In this document: positions 1-9,569 of the stretch, in pieces
How positions within the stretch are numbered: the first letter of the stretch is position 1
Layout: the number at the start of each line of letters is the position of its first letter
From: Whitmania pigra
Taxonomy: Eukaryota; Annelida; Clitellata; Hirudinida; Haemopidae
NCBI GenBank assembly: GCA_021613335.1
Contig: JAJTWR010000410.1
Coordinates: 321,501-385,500 of the forward strand
Direction: 5' to 3'
Length of the DNA: 64,000 nt
Translations under genes and position numbers: made by a program
Notes under the pieces: generated by a model
Seen by the model: the letters and a program-made list of their open reading frames with translations, nothing else
Databases searched by the model: none
What the model was told of the DNA's origin: nothing

Positions 1-1031
1 GTTGAATCTGATTCAATAACCTGACTAGAAAATCCTTGCTTTTCAGGTAAATTGAACGTAAGTGGCAATTTTTCAAATTCAAACTTATTTTGGAATTGCC
101 TGTCTGCTTTGAACCAGCTAGGCAATAAAGACTCGTGTTTGAGATTTTTATTGCTTTTTTGTGAAGTTTCTCTGACCATCTGCAAGAGATCGATTCCTCT
201 GATGTTGATGTGATATTCGTCCAGCATGCTGGCGATTTTATCCTGCTTTATTCCGAGAACAGTTTTTTTTGCCAGAAGATCAGGCTTCAGTCTCCACGGA
301 ATATAAGGTTCAATTACTTCTACCGCATAACCGTAAATGCTAGCCATGCTAGCATAAGGCAGCATCTCCCAAATTTGCGTGTTTAGGCTGTCAATAATGA
401 TTGGGTTATTGGACGAATTCATAGCCTGTAGAACTAGCTCCTGGTTCTGCTCATGTGCGCTGGAGAGGAGAGCCGTTGCACAATTGTTTTTTCCATTTTT
501 TATGAGAAACTCATCTGTCGACAGAATCACTCCTTCGAATCGTAACTTCTTTGCAAGAGTAGATTTTCCTGATCCTGGGCAACCTCTTAGAAGGACCAAG
601 ACCTTTTCGTTATTTTCTATATATTTCCTAACCACTGCTACAGCTTCTTTGTGCTTCATGACAGTTAAATTATTTGAAACAGGTGCATTACTGGTCCCGT
701 CTTTATCACACTTACCTATGGTATTCTTGGATGTTATTGGATTGGGCAATATGCTGGGTTTATTCCAACTACCAGTCTCGCTAAAATTGTTGGCTGAAAC
801 AGAACCATTCTGATATCTTTCACAGATGTCATTTGAAGGCTTTGATAAAGGTTGAGAGTTGGCGCTTGGTAGAGGGTTTGAAGAACCCTGATAATTGTTT
901 AACTGACTCAGTTCCAAGAGCAGATCAACCATTTTGGTTTTGTCGCCATTACAAGAAAGAATAATGTCTTTGATAATATCGTGATCTATTTGACCAGAAA
1001 ACATTTCATAAATATCTTTATCATTATCCAT
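1..1031 (-). CDS. N4BP2-like CUE + P-loop kinase protein (5' part, runs off the window)
   Basis: Reading the minus strand from the ATG at 1031 gives an uninterrupted frame of 343 codons to the window edge, with no intron. Residues about 6-45 look like a CUE ubiquitin-binding domain (acidic start, EMFSG, then LLLELSQ). After a Ser/Asn-rich linker, a kinase domain begins near residue 143 with a P-loop (GCPGSGKST), followed by STDEF and IIIDSLNTQIWEM. This order and spacing match NEDD4-binding protein 2 and its polynucleotide-kinase-like AAA_33 domain. Vertebrate N4BP2 ends in a Smr nuclease domain, which here would lie beyond the left edge. The expected role is 5'-polynucleotide kinase activity coupled to ubiquitin binding, inferred from the family only. 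The gene is head to head with TCF copy 1, 817 bp apart. The family call is firm; orthology is not tested. Confidence 0.82.
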   Translation of the reverse strand, partial: MDNDKDIYEMFSGQIDHDIIKDIILSCNGDKTKMVDLLLELSQLNNYQGSSNPLPSANSQPLSKPSNDICERYQNGSVSANNFSETGSWNKPSILPNPITSKNTIGKCDKDGTSNAPVSNNLTVMKHKEAVAVVRKYIENNEKVLVLLRGCPGSGKSTLAKKLRFEGVILSTDEFLIKNGKNNCATALLSSAHEQNQELVLQAMNSSNNPIIIDSLNTQIWEMLPYASMASIYGYAVEVIEPYIPWRLKPDLLAKKTVLGIKQDKIASMLDEYHINIRGIDLLQMVRETSQKSNKNLKHESLLPSWFKADRQFQNKFEFEKLPLTFNLPEKQGFSSQVIESDS

Positions 1032-1592
1032 AGTGCTAACTAAAAATTTTTAGAATTTTAATATTATATGCGGTCTTTACGATTTATAAGTGAATTATGG
1101 CACATTATTCAAGCCGTTTGGTAGAAAAGATACTGAATAAGTGTTTTAAATTTTTATAAGAATTGATTACTTTTTATATTATTTCTCTAAATTTATTATT
1201 TGAATTCTGGCTAGTGATTGGTCGAGACAAGCACAGAGTCAAAGCTAAAGTTATGAAACTCTAAGAAAAAAAGAAGAGCATTTTGTAGTTTTGTGTGCGT
1301 CGCTCACAAATGACATTTTTATAGATTCCAGAAATAAATTTTTAGACGCGATCCGACACAATTGCAAACTAACGAATAAAATTAAAATTTTGTAAAGAAA
1401 ATCATAATAACGAATATTAACGAAATTTCTATTACATTTTACTTGTAAATAATTATTTTCAAATATTTATAAAAACTTGCATTCAAAAGCATACATAAAA
1501 GCTGACATAAAATTTTTAAATTTGTAAAAATTGTAGAATTTGTATACTTTAATTGGTCGGTGAGATCAGAACTTTTTTATTGTTTATGTTCT

Positions 1593-1614
1593 CTTTGAAG
1601 TGCTCACATCAAAG
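1593..1614. promoter_or_regulatory. Inverted pair of TCF/LEF-type sites upstream of TCF copy 1
   Basis: CTTTGAA at 1593-1599 and ATCAAAG at 1608-1614 are opposite-strand matches to the TCF/LEF core WWCAAAG, with eight bases between them. The block around them is nearly identical upstream of copy 2 (9305-9326). Further cores lie at 1688-1694 (ATCAAAG) and 1738-1744 (CTTTGAA). Binding is inferred, not shown. Confidence 0.45.
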
Positions 1615-1747
1615 CGCAGGTTTACTTTGAAATTCGAAGTTAAAGTCATTTAATGCGATAAATTCAGTAAACAGAAGATAATTTTTAATCAAAGATTTGA
1701 TTACTTGTTTACCTTCTTATTAAAAATTTTGTTTTCTCTTTGAAGTC

Positions 1748-1753
1748 TATAAA
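1748..1753 (+). promoter_or_regulatory. TATA-like box of TCF copy 1
   Basis: TATAAA lies about 95 bp before the ATG at 1849 and just after a TCF-type core. At the aligned position of copy 2 the sequence reads TTAAAA, so the box is degraded there. Confidence 0.35.
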
Positions 1754-1848
1754 TGCATGTATTTTAGATAACAGTACACATTTTGACGAGAATATAGTGA
1801 AAGTAAAGAAAGTTGCCTCTAAATCCTCTAATTTGTGAACGCTTGATC

Positions 1849-2885
1849 ATGTCATCCGGAGAAAGCCCGTCATATGCCGATGACGAAATAAAAACTTACG
1901 TCGACGATGGAGATGAGATCAATTTTGAAAATTTAAGCGATGACAAAAAGGAACTTGTCGGCGATAGCGATGATGAGGTAATAACATTTCTTTTAGGCTA
2001 TTACAACGATGCTTTATTGGTGACAAATATAATTATTTACACTTTACATAGACCCAACTCCCAAATACAAATGATAAATTGCCGTATTCATATCCGACGA
2101 TCAAGAGTAAGAACAATTTGCCATGTTCTATATTGTTTACAATCTCTACAGTCCAGTTAATAAATGGCCACTTTCTCTAGGTTATACACCGTATCTAAAC
2201 CACCCGCAGTTGGCTCAGCCAGGTTTTTTTCCTTTTTATTCTCCTGAAATGTGCGTAGGGTGAGTTGAAAGGGTTACCGAAGTCAGGCAAGCATACAAAA
2301 CTTTTGTCTGTTTTTTTAGGACTGCTTTTCCAAGGTCTCCGTTGCTTCCTGGTTCACTTGCACCACCATTCATTCCCGCATCCGCAACTCATTTCGGCTT
2401 TAGTCATCAAGACAACTACAATTTCCTCAACTCACACAATCCCCTTCAGGCGACGGACCCGTATATCTATCACAACTCCACATTAAGTCAACAAAATGTT
2501 TCTCCTAAGAAACCTTCAGTGAAGAAACCATTAAACTCATTTTTGATTTACTTGAGAGAAAACAGAGCCTCTGTGATTGCGGAAACTAACAAGAAAGAGT
2601 CATCGGTCATCAACACAATTTTGGGTAAAAAAGTAAGAATTCAAGTCCTTTGTCGTGAATATAAATAGTGAATAGCGTCTAAGTGATCAATGAAATTATA
2701 ATTAAAATATTAATATATTATTTCATACTTTAAATAATCGTTTTTAGTGGCATGAGTTGGGCAAAGTGGAGAGACAGAAATATGTCGACATGTGGAAGAA
2801 AGAGAAAGAAATGCACGAAAAAAAATATCCTGGGTGGTCAGCAAAAGATAATTACGCTAAAAAAAACAATAAGAGAAAGCGCTAA
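1849..2885 (+). CDS. TCF/LEF-family HMG-box factor, short copy 1
   Basis: Five exons were inferred: 1849-1977, 2052-2106, 2181-2259, 2320-2632 and 2748-2885. Phases carry through (0, 1, 2, 0) to give 237 aa. Exon 1 encodes an acidic N-terminus ([14 protein letters not shown]) resembling the TCF beta-catenin-binding segment. Exons 4-5 encode an HMG box from KKPLNSF through the WHELGK block to YPGWSAKDNY, ending in a basic tail and a stop. No C-clamp follows. Relative to copy 2 it lacks the two middle exons (62 and 61 nt), and its exon 4 replaces two exons. The HMG box is more diverged than in copy 2 (for example NSFLIYLREN against [10 protein letters not shown]). Expected role: nuclear Wnt effector, possibly with altered output because it is short. 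The start is the ATG just before the conserved acidic segment. Confidence 0.82.
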
Positions 2886-3016
2886 ATCAATTACAAGTTG
2901 TTAAATCATCATCGGATTGGTAATAATCAATAACATTATTCATTATATCATAAACTTCAAAAATATCAAAGCAATTGTTAAAAATATATAATGTATAAAA
3001 ACATAATATTTGAAAA

Positions 3017-3022
3017 AATAAA
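3017..3022 (+). terminator. Candidate poly(A) signal of TCF copy 1
   Basis: AATAAA lies 132 bp after the copy 1 stop codon, at the end of an AT-rich stretch that would be the 3' UTR. Confidence 0.4.
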
Positions 3023-3064
3023 CGACTTATTTTCAAAATACGTTGAACCTACAAACTTCTAGGC

Positions 3065-3152
3065 GTGCAGGTTGGCCGAATGGGCTGCGTTCCTTCATAC
3101 AACAGTTAATGGCAACCGTCTTAATGTGTCGTGTTCGAAACCCAGCCTGCAC
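3065..3152 (+). pseudogene. tRNA-like sequence (class II length), probable tRNA pseudogene or SINE head
   Basis: The 88-nt stretch starts GTGCAGG and ends CCTGCAC, a perfect 7-bp acceptor-like stem. It has an A-box-like TTGGCCGAATGG and a B-box core GTTCGAAAC. The length suits a Ser/Leu-type tRNA, but the T-stem has mismatches and no clean anticodon arm is visible, so a functional tRNA is unlikely. Confidence 0.55.
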
Positions 3153-3360
3153 TTGGGAAGGAGTACTTTGTAAATGCTTATTAGAGACGCCTTTGACGCT
3201 ACGCATGTGGCACTATACAAGTCAGTCATAACTACAATTCATAATATTTTGATATGATGATGTCATAGCTTGTTTACACGTATTTCTTATTATCTGTCAA
3301 GAATAGTGAATATCTGTCTTTGTGAATATTTATAAGCCACTGGTTCCAATTAAATAGCAA

Positions 3361-3415
3361 AGAGTCCAAATCATCTTAGTTATGCAACAGACTATAACCA
3401 AATAAATAAATTATT
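3361..3415 (+). mobile_element. Micro-retroposon copy 1
   Basis: This copy of the short element also seen at 46268, 49850 and 50974 has the core AATCATCTTAGTTATGCAAC and an AAATAAATAAA tail. It is flanked by imperfect direct repeats, TAAATAGCAA (3351-3360) and TAAATATGCAA (3416-3426). The degraded repeats suggest an older insertion than the others. Confidence 0.55.
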
Positions 3416-3864
3416 TAAATATGCAATTTATTGCATGTGATAGGAGATATGTGGAACAAAATCATCGAATTTTACGCGTTGTTAAATTCAAAAACAAAGT
3501 AATGCATCTTTGTTCATCCAGATGGAGAAGCTTCTCGTTTTGGTCTGACATATTATGAGAGATAATCTAATGATGTACGTGCAACTAAAAATAATAAGCG
3601 ATAAAAGCATCGATTTTGTTATATATTTCTTCGATAACTTCGAAAGCGTTGATTTGTGACCATCCCTGGACGTAAAATATCATTAAAGTAGGCCAATTTT
3701 CCTCAAAGTAAAACAAATATCCAACTTTATTTTTCGAATAGAATTATGATCTTTCAAGAGAAACAACTGTCGGTAAAGGGGCACACTTTCCATCTCGGAG
3801 TCTGGAGATGAGAACCTCCTTCCTTCTTCAGGCACATTGGAACTCTTGGTCGACACAAGTTTCT

Positions 3865-4520
3865 CTATTGCCTTGTAATGTGGGTTTCGAGGGTCTTCGT
3901 CCCTTCTGGTTTGCCACTGTTGGAAGATGTTGCCGGGATCCGGCGGTCTATCTGATCCCTTGCAGTGGCTGCCTTTGCCAGGGCATCAGCCTTCTCATTT
4001 CCAGGGATTCCAACATAGGCTGGGACCCAGACGAGAGTGACCTTTCTGCCGCTCCCCTGAATTTTTGAAATTAAAAACTGTACATTTTTAATATCAGGAG
4101 CATAATTGTTGCCGTCTTTTAGTGCCTCTAGGGCATTAAGCGAGTCACTTAGGACGACTATGTCAAACAACTCCGGATATGAGTACTTGACATACATTAA
4201 ACAGCACTCAATGGCTGCTAGTTCGATAGAACTAATGCAACTGTGATTTGACGTTCTGAGGCTGATGTTCACGTTCTTCTTTGGGATGTGAATCCCAATT
4301 CCGACCTTGTTGTCCTCAGTCTTTGAGGCGTCCGTGTAGCAGAGAAGGCTGCCCTGGAAATTCTCTATTTTCTCCCTTGCCGCCAGCATCCGCAAAGGGT
4401 TGGTCACAGGTTTTCTAAGTCTCTAAGGAGGACACCAGTGAGTTTTCTCTTTGATGTCTCCCAGATGGTCTGCTGGAAGGAGGAGCTCTTCGCCTCTGCC
4501 TTATTCTGCAATGGAGCCTC
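3865..4520 (-). mobile_element. Non-LTR retrotransposon relic: RNase H domain
   Basis: On the minus strand, 3865-4407 encodes about 180 aa with RNase H features of I/Jockey-type LINEs: YTDASK, then SSIELAAIECCL, VVLSDSLNALEAL and WVPAYVGIPGNEKADALAK. The usual His is replaced by Tyr in VPAYVGIPGNEKAD. Upstream of 4407 the frame shifts (4410-4520), and downstream the frame stops early. It is a dead fragment. Confidence 0.7.
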
Positions 4521-4876
4521 GCTTCAGCATGGGACCTTTTGTCTGAAATAAAGTATTTATTTTTAACTGATTCTTTTTGTAGCAAACGACCTGAGGGCAT
4601 GGTGTACCATGAGCTTCTTACGACGAAGGTCGAGGGGAAACTCACCGACACTCCATCAGCAGAGACGAGGCACTCGTATCGTTCATGGCGCCGCTACAGA
4701 TCTTTAGTGCTGAAGACTGTCGTAAATGTCTCTGATCTGCTTGCGCCCCAGATCGATCACCTCGCAACGATGTCTAGGACGGTGCGGATGGTAGCTCTGT
4801 AGACTGTAACCTCATGAGCTGCCATTGTTTCTATGGACTTCCCATTCATTTATTTGCTTGAGGTTGGTTTTGGACT

Positions 4877-5150
4877 CTATTCATGGGTATAACGGAAGTA
4901 TAAAGGTTTGATGTAGTTGACACTTTCGGACATAAGACCAAATTTTTCTGGAAGGGCATTCTTATTGTAAGAGAACATAAATAGGGCAGTTTGAAGAGTG
5001 TGGGTTTGTTGAAGATTTAATAAATTGTTATTGATAAAAGTAAAATTTCTATTAGATGAAATTGGTAATGAAAATAGTATGCGGATGACACGCTTTTGTA
5101 AAATAAATAATTGGTTTAAGCGAGTATGATAAGTTCTGTGGCGGGACCGA
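4877..5150 (-). mobile_element. LINE relic: C-terminal end of a reverse-transcriptase ORF
   Basis: The minus-strand translation contains LNQLFILQKRVIRILFSLP, then a LLNLQQTHTLQTALFMFSYN block and NALPEKF. This is the layout of the region downstream of the RT domain in CR1/Jockey-like LINEs. It abuts a differently oriented relic at 5138, so at least two elements are nested here. Confidence 0.55.
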
Positions 5151-6220
5151 GACACTGAATCACATGTGCTCAGCAATTGCACGTATGCCCTTGCCAACGG
5201 TTGATACACATGGCGTCGTAACCAGGTCCTTCGAGAAGTGTGTGAGGCCGCAAAAGCAGCAGTCTCCAAAGCAAACTCGCGCACGATCGCAAAGCAGCAA
5301 ACGATTTACTTCTTGCGCGAGGGCTTTGCACACCTCTGCAAAAAGAGATGTCAAACTCCTAGGCGACCTAGAAGGGATGATTTAACCCCAGGTGCTGATA
5401 GAAATTGACAAGAAGCCGGATTTGGTGCCATCATTCTGGTGGAGCTAACGATACCGTGGGAGGACAGGCTACAATACAGCAACGCGCTCAAAGAGGATAA
5501 GTATACAGATCTGTCGATGGATATGGAAAGGAAAGGATACAGAACAGACTTTTTCCCCATAGAGGTTGGCGCAAGGGGCGTAGACGGCAAGTAGATTTGG
5601 GCTTTCCTCATCAAGATTGGATTGTCAAGCCGAGAAAGAACAAAGGCTATGCAAAAATGTCTGAGGCTGCAGAAGCGGCTTTATTTTTGGATCTGGCACA
5701 TGAGAAGTCTTCAGAGGCCACCGCAGCAAAGCCGGGGAAAACCATCGGTCTCTGGTTTGATTCGTCCACCGAACGACTGGGCCAAATCATTGGCCGAAAG
5801 ACGCGGTGTTGTCGGAAGAAATGGGTCGACCTAGGACTCGCAAAGCAATATGAACTGCGGACCAAAGCGCGATTGAGAAAAGGCCCGTGGTCGGGTTCCG
5901 AAAATTTCTATCTCTGGCAGCCGCTACAAAGAAATTACATGGCTCATTCAACGAACTGGCATATATTAAATACACGATGTGAAGAAGCCACTGAGAGCTT
6001 TCGCATTCGCTCCAGTCCAGGCGGCAGTGACCGGCATAACAAGGCCAACTCTCGTAGTCGGCGGTAAATGTGGGGTCCAGAAAGACAAAAACTGACAGGG
6101 ACATGCCACCCCTCGAAAACGTAAGGAGACTCAAAGGACCGAAACGTTTGAAGACTGGGGAACTCCTCTGAGAATCCCTGTCGGAGCTCCAAGGCGGAGT
6201 AAAACGAAAGAGAAAACTTG
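5138..6220 (+). mobile_element. Relic of a second retroelement: zinc-finger and ELTVPWE-type C-terminal segment
   Basis: Reading + from 5138: FCGGTETLNH, then after a frameshift VLSNCTYALANG, a stop, and YTWRRNQVL. Further on come VELTIPWEDRLQ (about 5440) and FFPIEVGARG, another stop at 5593, and FLIKIGLSSRERTKAM. I recall this order (CCHC-like knuckle, TWRHNQVL, ELTVPWE, PVEVGCRG) from the C-terminal part of reverse-transcriptase proteins in many aquatic animals; that is family memory, not a search. The tail, about 6095-6200, recurs at 47314-47410 and marks the element 3' end. Confidence 0.5.
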
Positions 6221-6357
6221 AATCACATAATCGCCCCGCACGGGTTCAGATGACTCACTTCTGTGTTTGTTTCATCCGTTATGATAACATAGAAACTAAC
6301 GCCAACGCGGATTAATTTTGAATGCTTCAATGGTTTAAGTACAATGCAATTTTGAAG

Positions 6358-6363
6358 TTTATT
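6358..6363 (-). terminator. Candidate poly(A) signal of the PAN-like gene
   Basis: The minus strand reads AATAAA 82 nt downstream of the stop codon at 6445. Confidence 0.4.
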
Positions 6364-6444
6364 TTACTTGTTAAGTCATTTTTTAACTTTAAAATTTGTA
6401 GTTTTTAATTTCAGATTTTGGAGATATTGCCGTTTTGGAACTTC

Positions 6445-7629
6445 TTACAGGCAACTTCTGTCGAGTCCAATGGTAACTGTCAACTCTTTGGTGCTATACC
6501 CGTTGCTAGGCAGAGTATTCATCTTGGAGACGGAGCATGAATTGTCATACTTGACTGCCAAACACCCTTGAGTCTCCTGGCAATAATTCATACAGGAACT
6601 TCTTGTGGGTTTTTCCACTTTTTCGAAGTTTTTAATGACATCATTCAGAGGTCTCCAGCACAATTCTACAAAACAGATTATTTAAAATAAAATGCTACAA
6701 AGTTTGATGACATTTTTGGTACAGCAAAAGCAGATAATTGACGATAAAACACTGACAAAAAGTTTTGAATTACATAGTGATACAGTTACTTAAGCTTGCC
6801 TCTGTTTTGAATTTGATCATTTATGAAGTAGTTGAGGCATTCTCTATTGAGAACAAAGGAGAGCGAAGATTCTTTATCGGTAAAGTTCTTCTTATCAATT
6901 GGCGAATTCACAGTTTGGATGGAGCACGGTGTTTCGGAATCCAAGACAAAATTGGCCAACTGACAACCAACAGCTTTGACACAAGAATTCAAACAATCTC
7001 TCAAACTCGTTGCTTTGGCGTTTGTCAGACCTGTGTAGAAGGTTTTCGAATTTTTTGCCCAACAAATTTCTGGGGAAATGGTATTAAATGTGTATTATGA
7101 TTTAACTCCTGTCTAAAAATTTTGCAAATTGTTCAAAAAAGAATCACCAAACAATTTCCAGTGATTTTCAAGCAATCATTATAATAAGTAAAATTAATTA
7201 AATCCAAAAAAGGAAGTTTTCATCAAACCTGGTCCATAAGGAGTGACATGAGGTTCGAGGCAAGTTCTGTCCAATAAATAAACTTGGCTTCCGATCTTTG
7301 ACTCGATCTTAGGTGCATCCGTGATCTTTGACTGCACAAAACAAGATGGCGTCTGATTTTTATCCCACGCGATGGCAGCGCAAGATCTTGAGGTCAAACA
7401 GTATCTCATGCATCTTTCCTTGCTCGTTTTCGGAGCGGGAATGAAGTCCGGAGAAAAAGAATTGTCCTTCCTGTCCCAGCATGGAAAAACTGCGCCGAAA
7501 GTTAAACTTAGAAAGAAAATTATGGATCATAATATGTTGTCGATGCATACTTTTGTCGAGTTTCAATGCCCCTGAAGCTCCATCGAGCAAAAGAAATGCT
7601 AACGGGAGTAGAAGTTGAAATCGGATCAT
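6445..7629 (-). CDS. Secreted protein with three PAN/apple-like cysteine modules
   Basis: Four exons: 7551-7629, 7229-7489, 6800-7069 and 6445-6665, all joined in phase 1, giving 276 aa. Exon 1 encodes a signal peptide (MIRFQLLLPLAFLLL). Each later exon encodes one module starting with CW (PCWDRK, EICWAK, ELCWRP), then two Cys in a C-x3-C pattern, a further Cys shortly after, a mid-module Cys, and a closing Cys in (D/N)R(T/E/S)CL. This resembles PAN/apple domains, which bind proteins or glycans. Symmetric phase-1 exons fit module duplication. The intron at 6666-6799 has a GC donor (AGAG|GCAAGC). A second possible start lies 8 codons upstream, at 7653. The ligand is unknown. The upstream DNA shows no clear TATA box. 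Confidence 0.68.
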
Positions 7630-7653
7630 CCTTTCAAACAGATAGCAGCTCAT

Positions 7654-9234
7654 GAGATGATGTTGAACAGATGATGACGAGCTTAAACGATATTTATCAG
7701 AAAGCTCTCAGCTCGTTTGAGAATATCGATAATAATACATTTATAATGGTGTTTCCCTGCATTATGAACAACATGTTTTCGAATGATGTTATCGATCAGA
7801 ATCGTACTTATTAACCACACATTCCTGATCCCAGAAAACATGAATCTTTAAACAGGAATTTTGATTTGAAAATCAAATCCTGCTGCGACAATTTCAAGTC
7901 TTGTTGCTATTTTTTGATGAAAATAATTTTAATCTTGATCTCAATTCGACTATTGGATTGGATATCAAATCCGAACGACCAATACTTCTAGAAAACATCC
8001 ACACCTGTCGCCCATTTACGAGTTCTAGAAACACAGAATTTCAACATCCTCTACTTCTGATCCATTTAAAAGTGCGTTAACGAATTAAACAGATTAAAAA
8101 GCGAAAATATAGGAATTTGTTTTGTAGTCTATTCTGTTTTAATCTTAGCTTCAAAATATGTGTCTTCTGGTCAATTATTTATAAATCAATACTAGCTACT
8201 AACTTTTCATTAACCAATAAACCTGCTGATTAGAAAGAGATTAATTGTTATCCTTAAGTGAAAAATATTCATGTGCAACCCTGTTGGAGTAAGAAATCAT
8301 TGATCGTGAATTGATTTCTCAGTAATGTACAGGGCAACGATTAATCTCTCCTCATATCCACTATCTTCCTATTTCAGCTAACAATTCTTAAATTTTCAAC
8401 GACTTGGCTGGAGATATTCTTCAAGAAAATTTGTCATTTCTGAAGATATTTTAATGCTGGAAATAGGTTGTACGCCAAGGATTCGATATCTAACTCAAAA
8501 AATAATTGCAAATTTGAATGATTTTTAAATAGCCGTTAAGTTAAATCATTTGGCTGTTCCGCCACGTAACATCAATGGTGACATTTAGTTACGTTTTAGC
8601 CAGCGTCTGCTTAGTGCTTATGTCCGTTCAATCAGGAATTTCCAATGATTTGAAGAAAGTCCAAAAATCATCTTAATTATTTTATTACAAAATGGATATT
8701 TATTCAATAAATAATAAATTTATTTAATTCCAAATTAAAAATTCATGAGCTTATTCCTGTAGATAGCTTTCCTACAATATTTTTTTTATCAAATTCACCG
8801 TTTCTCTTCAGAAAGAAAATTGAATATGCATTATAAAAATCTTTTCCATCGCATGTATAATATAAAACAAAAGAAGCAGGCATTTAAATAGACCATGATG
8901 TTGGAATACATGGAATAGAACAACTGATGCTCAACATTCTTGATAGTAGCATGCAAAGCGAGGTTTACCGCTTATTTTGTTAAAATGAATTTGCTAATCA
9001 AATAATTTTATAATTATTTTCACAGATTTTGTAACCCAAAAATAATTTGTAAAAAATATTCTCAATATTTCATACTTTTTTAAGTTTTGCGAGTGAATAT
9101 TTTAAATATGTGGCGGTATAAATTTAGATAAAAAATAGGACTTTATTAACATTTTTATATGAACTTATTTTTAAAAAAGCCCAAAACATTACTTGAAAAG
9201 AAATCGACTTGTGACCTATTTTATTAAATGTTTA
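7654..9234. other. Intergenic, no gene seen
   Basis: AT-rich sequence upstream of the PAN-like gene. I see no long coding frame, transposon motif or repeat array on either strand. Confidence 0.5.
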
Positions 9235-9276
9235 TTGGTCTTTAGGATTTGGCGACTTACCTCATTGGTTGGTCAA

Positions 9277-9326
9277 ATCAAAGATTTTCTATTGTGTAGG
9301 TTCTCTTTGAAGTGCTCGCATCAAAG
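9277..9326. promoter_or_regulatory. TCF/LEF-type sites upstream of TCF copy 2
   Basis: ATCAAAG occurs at 9277-9283. The conserved inverted pair CTTTGAA (9305-9311) and ATCAAAG (9320-9326) is about 244 bp before the ATG. The pair sits in a block nearly identical to the one upstream of copy 1, while the DNA around it has diverged more. Confidence 0.45.
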
Positions 9327-9569
9327 CGCGAAGTTGTGTTTAAATTTCTTTGACATCGGACATTTAAGTCATTTAATACGGTATATCCAATGAAAAACGG
9401 ATAATTTTTGATCAGAGGTTCAATCGATTATTTGTTTACTTTCAAAATTAACGAATTGTTTCATTCAACGCTTAAAATGCATGTATTTTAAATGACAGTA
9501 CACATGTTGACGAGAATATAGTGAAAGTAAAGAAAGTTGCTTCTAAATCCTCTAAATAGACGTTTGATC

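Larger units (their letters stand above)
1032..1848. promoter_or_regulatory. Divergent intergenic region between the N4BP2-like gene and TCF copy 1
   Basis: This 817-bp AT-rich gap separates two start codons facing away from each other. The half next to TCF copy 1 (about 1555-1848) is homologous to 9235-9569 upstream of TCF copy 2, so it holds a duplicated promoter and 5' UTR. It contains a TATAAA at 1748-1753 and several WWCAAAG-type TCF sites. Nothing recognisable was seen in 1032-1550. Confidence 0.55.

Noticed and set aside
379..813. 144-aa plus-strand frame
   Set aside because: It is antisense to the N4BP2-like gene, whose motifs are on the minus strand.
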